A DNA stretch of 13,065 nt from a bacterium ADurb.Bin374 (GTDB taxonomy: Bacteria; Riflebacteria; Ozemobacteria; Ozemobacterales; Ozemobacteraceae): contig MWAR01000560.1 in NCBI GenBank assembly GCA_002068715.1, positions 1-13,065 of the forward strand, written 5' to 3'. Within the stretch, counting starts at the first letter, position 1. The number at the start of each line of letters is the position of its first letter. The translations under genes were made by a program, and so were the position numbers. Below the pieces are notes generated by a model that did no database searches, had not been told where the DNA came from, and saw only the letters and a program-made list of their open reading frames with translations. This document shows, piece after piece, positions 4,220 to 9,273 of this stretch.

Positions 4220-7003
4220 ATGATGCTCATCGTCCGTTCACGCGTCCTGATGTGCCTGGCGCTCGTGCTGGCGCTGGTTACTACGGCGGCCACGGCGCAG
4301 GTTCCCGGGGAGACTCCCCAAAAACAGCTTCCGAAGCTGGAATTCGAGAAGTATGTCCTGCCGAACGGCCTGCAGGTAATTCTGCATCTCGACAAGAAAC
4401 TGCCAGTCGTCCACGTGAACCAGTGGTTCCACGTCGGGTCGAAAAACGAGAAGCGCGGCCGCACCGGCTTCGCGCACCTGTTCGAGCACCTGATGTTCCA
4501 GGGCTCGAAGAATGCCACGGGCGAGTATTTCACCTGGGTCGAGCGCGCCGGGGCGAATCTGCGCGAAGGCGGCGTCAACGGCACGACCGGCAACGACCGC
4601 ACCAACTACTTCGCGACCGTCCCGTCCGGCAACCTCGAGTATCTCCTCTGGCTCGAATCCGACCGCATGGCCACCCTTCTCGACGGCCTCGACGAGGCGA
4701 AGCTGAACAACCAGCGCGACGTCGTGAAGAACGAGCGGCGCCAGAGCTACGAGAACGCCCCCTACGGCCGCGCCGGCGAGCTGTTCGCGACCTACATGTA
4801 TCCGCCCGACCACCCGTATTCGTGGCCGGTCATCGGCAGCCAGGAAGACCTCACCGCCGCCACGCTCGACGACGTGAAGGAGTTCTTCCGGACATATTAT
4901 ACTCCGAACAATATGTCGCTCGTCATCACCGGCGACTTCGATCCGGAAGAGGCGAAGCGGCTCGTGAAGAAGTATTTCGGAACCATCCCCTCCGGCCCGG
5001 CGCTGGCACGGCCGGCCCAGTGGATTCCCGAGCTGAACTCGGAGCGGATCGTCGAGGTCGCCGACCGCGTTCCCCAGACCAGGGTCTATCTCTGCTGGCA
5101 CTCCCCGGCGTATTTCGGGCCGCAGGATGCCGCGCTCGACGTCGCGGCGGCCGTCCTGACCGACGGCCTCTCCTCGCGCCTGAACAAGGCCCTCGTGTAT
5201 GACCGCCAGATCTGCACCGCGGTCAGCGCCTACCAGGACAGCATGGAGATCGCCGGCAACTTCTGCGTCGAGCTGACGCTCAGGCCGGATGCCTCGGCGA
5301 CCGAGGCCGAAACCATCGTCGATGCCGAGATCGCGCGTCTGGCGAAGGAAGGCCCGACCGCCGAGGAACTGGATCGGGTGAAGAACAAGATCGAGTTCGG
5401 CTTCGTCTCCTCGCTCGAGGCGATCGGCGGCTTCGGCGGCAAGGCCGACATGCTCAACAAATACAACACGTATCTGGGCACGCCGAACAAGTTCGAAACC
5501 GACTTCGAGCGATACAGGTCGCTGACGCCCGAGGACGTGCGCGCCGCGGTCGAACGCTGGATCAACAATGACAAGCGCCTGAAGCTGCGCTTCCGGCCAG
5601 AGCAGCCCGGCGAGGTCGAGAAAATCGAGCTTTCCCGGGAACAGCCGCCCGCGCTCGGCCAGGATCGCGATTTCACGCCGCCCGAGGTGAAGACAGCGAA
5701 GCTCGGCAACGGCCTCGATATTCTCGTCGTCGAGCGGCCTGAGTTGCCCAAGGTCGCCGTCGGCCTGACGGTGAAGTCCGGCAGCCTGTTCGACCAGCCC
5801 GGCAAAGCCGGCAACGCCCAGCTGATGATGGCCACGATCGAGATGGGCACGAAGACCCGCAAGGCGCTCGAGATCGAGCAGGCGATGTTCCAGCTCGGTT
5901 CGTCGCTCGGTTCGGCCGCGGGCCGCGAGTCGGCCGGCATCTCGTTCGAGATTCTCAAGCGCAATCTCGTTCCGGCGCTCGATATTCTCGCCGATGTCGC
6001 CCTGAACCCGATCTTCCCCCAGGAGGAAATCGACCGCGAGCGCAAGCGGATGCTCGACGGAATGTCGCAGGAGGAGAACGATCCCCGCTCGCTCGCCGGC
6101 CGGCTGCGGTCGGTCCTCGCGTTCGGCGCCGATCATCCGTACGGATGGCCGGTTAACGGCTTCGCTTCGAGCGTCAAGGCGCTGACCCGCGACGACCTCG
6201 TCAGAATGCATGAAACGCGCTGGAAACCCGCTTCCGCCTGCCTGATCTTCGTCGGCGACATCACGCTCGACGAGGCAAAGAGCCTCGCGGAAAAAGCGTT
6301 CGGCGCATGGCAGGGCGAGCCGGCTCCCGCGCTCGAACTTCCCGCCCCGAAGCCCGCCGCGACCGGAACGGTCTATCTCATCGACAAGCCCGGCGCGGTT
6401 CAGACGGTCGTGCTGCAGCTGATGCCCGGCATCAAGCGGGCCGATCCCGACTACTATCCGCTGATGCTTGCCGACGCCGTCTGGGGCAGCGGCGGGTTCG
6501 GCACGCGCCTGAACCTCAATCTGCGCGAGGACAAGGGCTACACGTACGGCGCCCGGTCGGCCCTCGCGGCGTCGAAGGAGGCGGGAAGCTGGTTCGCCTC
6601 TTCGTCCGTCCAGGGCAACAAGACGAAGGAGTCCGTCGTCGAGTTCGTGAAAGAGCTCGAAAACCTCGCCGGCAAAAAGCCCATCTCGGAAGCCGAACTT
6701 AAAGACGCCCGCGAAATGCGGCTAAGAGGCTACGCCCAGCGGTTCGACACGTTGAACAAAGTTGCCGGCCGCGTCGGCGAATTGTGGGCACTCGGCCTGC
6801 CGTTCTCGGAGTTCGTCACCGAGCTCGAGAAAACCCGCACACTCGGCCTTACTGACGTGAACGCGACGGCGGCCAAATACGCCGGGAAAAACGGTTCCGT
6901 TCTGCTGTTGATCGGCGATCGGACGAAGATCGAGGCCGGGATCAGCGAACTCAAGCTCGGCGAGATCGTCATTCTCGACGCCGAGGGCAACAAAAAGAAC
7001 TGA
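4220..7003 (+). CDS. Exported zinc metallopeptidase, family M16 (pitrilysin/insulinase type), fused two-half form
   Basis: This 927-residue protein is a complete M16 peptidase; such enzymes degrade small proteins or peptides inside a closed two-half chamber. Residues 1-26 are a signal peptide (hydrophobic 8-24, ending TAATAQ), so it probably acts in the periplasm. The N-terminal half (about 40-480) is catalytic: the inverted zinc motif HLFEH is at 86-90 (H86, H90 bind zinc, E89 is the base), and the third ligand is probably E172 in VVKNERRQ. The C-terminal half (about 500-920) has the same fold signature (LGNGLDILVVERPELP) but no HxxEH; that position reads NAQLMMATIEMG. It keeps the GTRLNLNLREDKGYTYG segment, whose Arg/Tyr pair binds substrate in M16 enzymes. 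In other bacteria these halves are often separate neighbouring genes. A strong terminator follows at 7027. Long antisense frames inside this gene are artefacts of GC-rich codon bias. Confidence 0.95.
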   Translation: MMLIVRSRVLMCLALVLALVTTAATAQVPGETPQKQLPKLEFEKYVLPNGLQVILHLDKKLPVVHVNQWFHVGSKNEKRGRTGFAHLFEHLMFQGSKNATGEYFTWVERAGANLREGGVNGTTGNDRTNYFATVPSGNLEYLLWLESDRMATLLDGLDEAKLNNQRDVVKNERRQSYENAPYGRAGELFATYMYPPDHPYSWPVIGSQEDLTAATLDDVKEFFRTYYTPNNMSLVITGDFDPEEAKRLVKKYFGTIPSGPALARPAQWIPELNSERIVEVADRVPQTRVYLCWHSPAYFGPQDAALDVAAAVLTDGLSSRLNKALVYDRQICTAVSAYQDSMEIAGNFCVELTLRPDASATEAETIVDAEIARLAKEGPTAEELDRVKNKIEFGFVSSLEAIGGFGGKADMLNKYNTYLGTPNKFETDFERYRSLTPEDVRAAVERWINNDKRLKLRFRPEQPGEVEKIELSREQPPALGQDRDFTPPEVKTAKLGNGLDILVVERPELPKVAVGLTVKSGSLFDQPGKAGNAQLMMATIEMGTKTRKALEIEQAMFQLGSSLGSAAGRESAGISFEILKRNLVPALDILADVALNPIFPQEEIDRERKRMLDGMSQEENDPRSLAGRLRSVLAFGADHPYGWPVNGFASSVKALTRDDLVRMHETRWKPASACLIFVGDITLDEAKSLAEKAFGAWQGEPAPALELPAPKPAATGTVYLIDKPGAVQTVVLQLMPGIKRADPDYYPLMLADAVWGSGGFGTRLNLNLREDKGYTYGARSALAASKEAGSWFASSSVQGNKTKESVVEFVKELENLAGKKPISEAELKDAREMRLRGYAQRFDTLNKVAGRVGELWALGLPFSEFVTELEKTRTLGLTDVNATAAKYAGKNGSVLLLIGDRTKIEAGISELKLGEIVILDAEGNKKN

Positions 7004-7026
7004 TCGGGCTTTTCCGCCTTCACTTG

Positions 7027-7056
7027 AATCCCCCGACCTTGCGGTCGGGGGATTTT
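7027..7056 (+). terminator. Rho-independent terminator after the M16 gene, possibly bidirectional
   Basis: A perfect 12-bp stem (AATCCCCCGACC 7027-7038 with GGTCGGGGGATT 7043-7054) and a TTGC loop are followed by further T residues on the plus strand. It begins 23 bp after the peptidase stop and ends just before the stop of the convergent minus-strand gene (7058). It may also end that transcript, though the minus-strand T-run is only two bases. Confidence 0.9.
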
Positions 7057-7057
7057 G

Positions 7058-7450
7058 TCATTTCAGGGAAAGATCGCCGATGACCTTGTATTGATCGCCG
7101 TCGGTAACGATCCGAAGGTCGCGGCCGGGGAACTCGGCCGCGATCTCTTCCGTCAGCGTCACGACCGCCTCCGATTCGATCTTCGCGCGCGTGGCAGGAG
7201 GAACATGGTCGAACGTGGCCAGTCTGACGCGAAATACATAGCCTTCACCATATTTCGACCCGAAACCGGCCGTGAAGCCGACCGTCAGATCGAACACGCC
7301 GTCGGCATCGCGGGTCGCCCCTGCTTCGTGGGGCAGGCGGTTGGGTTTCAGAGTGAAGCGACCGGCGTATTTCTGCTCCAGATGGGCGTCCGCACGGTCA
7401 AAGGCGGCGCGGAGCTTCGCCTCCCAGTTTTCGACGGTCGCGAGGCTCAT
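7058..7450 (-). CDS. Hypothetical protein, 130 residues, coupled to the YhcH-family gene
   Basis: I do not recognise this protein. It is soluble-looking, with no signal peptide, membrane segment or cysteine. It begins with an amphipathic helix (about 3-28, ATVENWEAKLRAAFDRADAH) followed by mixed alpha/beta sequence with strands such as DGVFDLTVGFTAGFG and YVFRVRLATFD and a C-terminal RDLRIVTDGDQYKVIG. Its ATG (7450-7448) overlaps the upstream TGA (7449-7447) as ATGA and has no good ribosome site of its own. Translation therefore probably depends on the YhcH-family gene before it, which suggests a related role. Codon use is like the neighbours. Confidence 0.75.
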   Translation of the reverse strand: MSLATVENWEAKLRAAFDRADAHLEQKYAGRFTLKPNRLPHEAGATRDADGVFDLTVGFTAGFGSKYGEGYVFRVRLATFDHVPPATRAKIESEAVVTLTEEIAAEFPGRDLRIVTDGDQYKVIGDLSLK

Positions 7451-7899
7451 GGAACGGCGATCTTGACGACGATTTTCCTTACCGCTTCCGGGGAGGAGCC
7501 GGCCTGCAGGCCCGGCATGTGCGCGTCCTCGGGAAACAGCACCGCGACCAAGCCTGGCCGGAGGAGGAAAAAGTCGCCGTCGCCCTCCAGAACGGACAGA
7601 TCACGGGCTTCATCGTGGGAGACAAAGCGCATCTCATGCAGATGCGCAAAGCCGAACCGCTCCGTTCCCGAGACGACCAGCTGCACGTCGATATACCGCC
7701 GATGCGCTTCCCAGAAGCCCTCTTCCGCCGGCTTCGTCCGATAATCGGCGACGGAGGCGTAGATACGCTCGCCATCGATCGGATGACAGCCAGGCTTCAG
7801 CCGGGCGAGATCCGTTGTCCGGAGCCATTCGAACGCCTGGGCGAGTCCGGGAAAGACCTGAGTATAGTTCGTGCAGATTTGCAGTCCGGCGACAATCAT
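7447..7899 (-). CDS. YhcH/YjgK/YiaL (TabA/NanQ) family protein
   Basis: This 150-residue protein matches the small cupin-like YhcH/YjgK/YiaL family (DUF386; older name 'beta-galactosidase subunit beta'). Visible family features are GxHxIDGERIYASVADY (38-53), EAHRRYIDVQLVVSGTE (64-80) with candidate metal ligands E64 and H66, the segment FLLRPGLVAVLFPEDAHMPG (111-130) with H127, and the closing VRKIVVKIAV. E. coli YhcH (NanQ) is a sialic-acid anomerase and TabA affects biofilm, but substrate cannot be read here because no sialate or other sugar catabolic genes are nearby. ATG 7899 has AAGGAG (7911-7906) 6 nt upstream. It is the first gene of a two-gene unit with the coupled 130-residue protein. 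Confidence 0.9.
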   Translation of the reverse strand: MIVAGLQICTNYTQVFPGLAQAFEWLRTTDLARLKPGCHPIDGERIYASVADYRTKPAEEGFWEAHRRYIDVQLVVSGTERFGFAHLHEMRFVSHDEARDLSVLEGDGDFFLLRPGLVAVLFPEDAHMPGLQAGSSPEAVRKIVVKIAVP

Positions 7900-7923
7900 G
7901 GCATACTCCTTCGCGTGAGGGAC

Positions 7924-7952
7924 AGTATGCCCGAACCGACGTGCTGCCGCAA
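7924..7952 (-). promoter_or_regulatory. Possible promoter for the YhcH-family unit
   Basis: On the minus strand TTGCGG (7952-7947) and CATACT (7929-7924) are 17 bp apart. Transcription would start near 7917, just ahead of the AAGGAG ribosome site at 7911-7906. The -35 is weak, so this rests mainly on spacing. Confidence 0.35.
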
Positions 7953-7992
7953 CAGAGAAGAGATGCGGGCGGCCCCTTTCCCCGTTTTTTCA

Positions 7993-8113
7993 GGCACCGC
8001 CGAGAATGCGCCATCCTGGCGCCGGCGATGCACTTCCAGCGTCCTGCTGGTCGGCACCGCCGAGAATGCGCCATCCATGGCGCCGGCGATGCACTTCCAG
8101 CATCCTGCTGGTC
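7993..8113 (+). repeat. Two tandem 60/61-bp units, each with two hairpins
   Basis: Unit 1 is 7993-8052 and unit 2 is 8053-8113; they differ only by one inserted A and one G-to-A change. Each unit contains two inverted repeats with TCC- or CC-like loops: GCGCCA..TGGCGC (8008-8022 and 8068-8083) and CCAGC..GCTGG (8036-8050 and 8097-8111). In unit 2 the inserted A lengthens the first stem to 7 bp and the G-to-A change lengthens the second to 6 bp. The repeat fills the region between the divergent YhcH-family gene and the small four-cysteine gene. There is no spacer, so this is not a CRISPR array. Confidence 0.85.
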
Positions 8114-8133
8114 GGGATCGGCTATTTTGTCGA

Positions 8134-8139
8134 TATATT
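8134..8139 (+). promoter_or_regulatory. Possible -10 element for the small four-cysteine gene
   Basis: TATATT sits 20 bp after the tandem repeat in a locally AT-rich patch. A start near 8146 would place the ribosome site at 8172 and the ATG at 8187 sensibly. No good -35 is visible (GTCGGG at the 17-bp spacing). Confidence 0.25.
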
Positions 8140-8186
8140 GAAGGAGAGATGTCCGTACGATGACAACCAGGAAGGAGAAGCTCGAG

Positions 8187-8318
8187 ATGAAACATGAACA
8201 GTTCACGATTCATCACCAGCAGGAATGCAAGCGCTGCTCCAGGTTCACCATCCTGAAAACTCCCTGCAGGCCCGAGGCCTGCATCTTCCGCCAGAAGGAA
8301 GCCGGCTCCCTCCAGTAA
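8187..8318 (+). CDS. Small four-cysteine protein, 43 residues (52 from the upstream start)
   Basis: I do not recognise it. From ATG 8187 the product is 43 residues with AAGGAG (8172-8177) 9 nt upstream. An in-frame ATG at 8160 would add nine residues (MTTRKEKLE), using AAGGAG at 8141-8146 with a long 13-nt gap. The protein has four cysteines: a CKRC knuckle (C14, C17) followed by C27 and C32 (CRPEAC). With two histidines at 9-10 and many basic residues this resembles a small zinc-binding or redox protein, but no family name can be given. No signal peptide or membrane segment is present. The gene lies 97 bp before the ankyrin gene on the same strand. A perfect 8-bp inverted repeat lies within its codons for CRPEAC (8265-8283). 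That the cysteines fall as two pairs and the ribosome site is good argue that it is real; its size keeps confidence moderate. Confidence 0.55.
   Translation: MKHEQFTIHHQQECKRCSRFTILKTPCRPEACIFRQKEAGSLQ
8265..8283 (+). other. Stem-loop inside the small four-cysteine gene
   Basis: TGCAGGCC (8265-8272) pairs perfectly with GGCCTGCA (8276-8283) around a CGA loop. It encodes Cys-Arg-Pro-Glu-Ala-Cys, so both cysteine codons are part of the stem. No T-run follows, so it is not an intrinsic terminator. Confidence 0.6.
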
Positions 8319-8400
8319 TCTTCCGTATTTCCCGGGCGCATCGCGGTGCGGCCCCACGTGTCGATCGATCGCGAAAGTGTCGTGTCGTGCCGGAGCATGG

Positions 8401-8406
8401 TAGAAT
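8401..8406 (+). promoter_or_regulatory. Possible -10 element placing a leaderless start for the ankyrin gene
   Basis: TAGAAT differs from the -10 consensus at one base and ends 9 nt before the ankyrin ATG (8416). Transcription would start at or just before the ATG. No ribosome site is seen before that ATG, which agrees with a leaderless mRNA; the -35 region (about 8377-8383) is poor. Confidence 0.35.
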
Positions 8407-8415
8407 CGCCGTATC

Positions 8416-9273
8416 ATGGCACGACAAACCGATCATACGAGTACACTGCTGCTGGTCATCGGCGGCGCCTATGTCCTTTCCCAGCTGTATCTCACGGGGT
8501 CGCGGGAAATCGGGTCGGCTCCGTACGTCGCTCCCCAGACAGAATCTTCAACTCACTTTCGGGTGGAACTGTCTCCGAATTCGAGCCTGCACCATGTCTA
8601 CGCGAATGGGCGCAGCGCCCTGCATCTCGCGGCGGAAGCCGGACTGAGCGACCTCGTAGAGGTGTATCTCCAGCGTGGCGCGGTCGTCGACTCCCGCGAC
8701 AACGACGGCAACACCCCCCTGATCCTCGCCGCGAGCGCCGGACACGGGAAAACGATCTCCCTTCTCCTTTCAAAAGGCGCGAATATCGGCAGCAGAAAGA
8801 ATGACGGCCGTACCGCCCTTCTCGTGGCGCTTGCCAGGAAACAGGGCGAAGCCGCGAAAGTGCTCGTCGATGCGGGCGCGGACATCAAGGCCGTCGACAA
8901 GAACGGCTACACAGCCCTCTACTGCGCGGCCGAGAGCGGGCTCGACGAGTGGGTGAAGCAGCTTCTGATCATGCGTCTCGACCCGAACGCCGAACGGATA
9001 AACGGATGGACGCCGCTCCATGCGGCAACCCATCGGGGTCATCCGAAATGCGCGCGATATCTGCTCGAGACCGGGGCCGACCCAAATCGTCGCGAAGGAT
9101 ACGGCCACTCTTCCGCCGATATCGCCCGGGGCAGCGGCAACATCGAACTCCGGACCCTTTTCATGGAGTTTCCGACAAGAGCCGACACCAGACCCACCTG
9201 GATGAATCCGCCGGCTGAAAACGCGCCGCTGCTGCCCGAAGCGCTGCCGGAGACCTTACGCCGGCGTCGCTAA
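8416..9273 (+). CDS. Membrane-anchored ankyrin-repeat protein
   Basis: This 285-residue protein has an N-terminal hydrophobic segment (about 9-27, STLLLVIGGAYVLSQLYLT). There is no cleavage motif or lipobox cysteine, so it is probably a membrane anchor. A linker (28-62) follows, then five consecutive 33-residue ankyrin repeats in perfect phase: 63-95, 96-128, 129-161, 162-194 and 195-227, with a partial sixth at 228-251. They show the usual 'dG.TaLh.Aa..G......LL..GAd.n..d' pattern; repeats 3 and 4 are the most divergent. A proline-rich tail ends in RRRR. Ankyrin stacks bind other proteins; the partner is unknown. No ribosome site precedes ATG 8416. The gene converges on the lipoprotein gene, and the two stop codons overlap (TAA 9271-9273 against TAG on the other strand, 9270-9272). 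Confidence 0.92.
   Translation: MARQTDHTSTLLLVIGGAYVLSQLYLTGSREIGSAPYVAPQTESSTHFRVELSPNSSLHHVYANGRSALHLAAEAGLSDLVEVYLQRGAVVDSRDNDGNTPLILAASAGHGKTISLLLSKGANIGSRKNDGRTALLVALARKQGEAAKVLVDAGADIKAVDKNGYTALYCAAESGLDEWVKQLLIMRLDPNAERINGWTPLHAATHRGHPKCARYLLETGADPNRREGYGHSSADIARGSGNIELRTLFMEFPTRADTRPTWMNPPAENAPLLPEALPETLRRRR

Noticed and set aside
3859..5202. A 447-codon plus-strand frame running from the intergenic repeats into the peptidase gene
   Set aside because: Its first third translates palindromes and repeat arms and the rest is the peptidase in another frame (arginine/proline-rich). No ribosome site or known motif.
4238..6211. A 657-codon open frame antisense to the M16 peptidase gene
   Set aside because: It lies wholly inside a well-supported gene, is rich in R, A, E, G and L as expected from the complement of GC-biased codons, shows no domain, and has no ribosome site. 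It is a codon-bias shadow.
7993..8113. CRISPR array
   Set aside because: There are only two units, 60 and 61 bp, directly abutting with no spacer, and no cas gene is in the window.
8149..8163. A four-codon leader peptide (MSVR, stop) before the small gene
   Set aside because: Its AAGGAG is only 2 nt from the ATG, too close for efficient initiation, and there is no run of a regulatory codon. The same AAGGAG may instead serve ATG 8160.
7634..8417. Minus-strand frames across the tandem repeat and the small gene
   Set aside because: They are arginine/serine-rich, cross the hairpin repeats, overlap the YhcH-family gene's start region, and lack ribosome sites.
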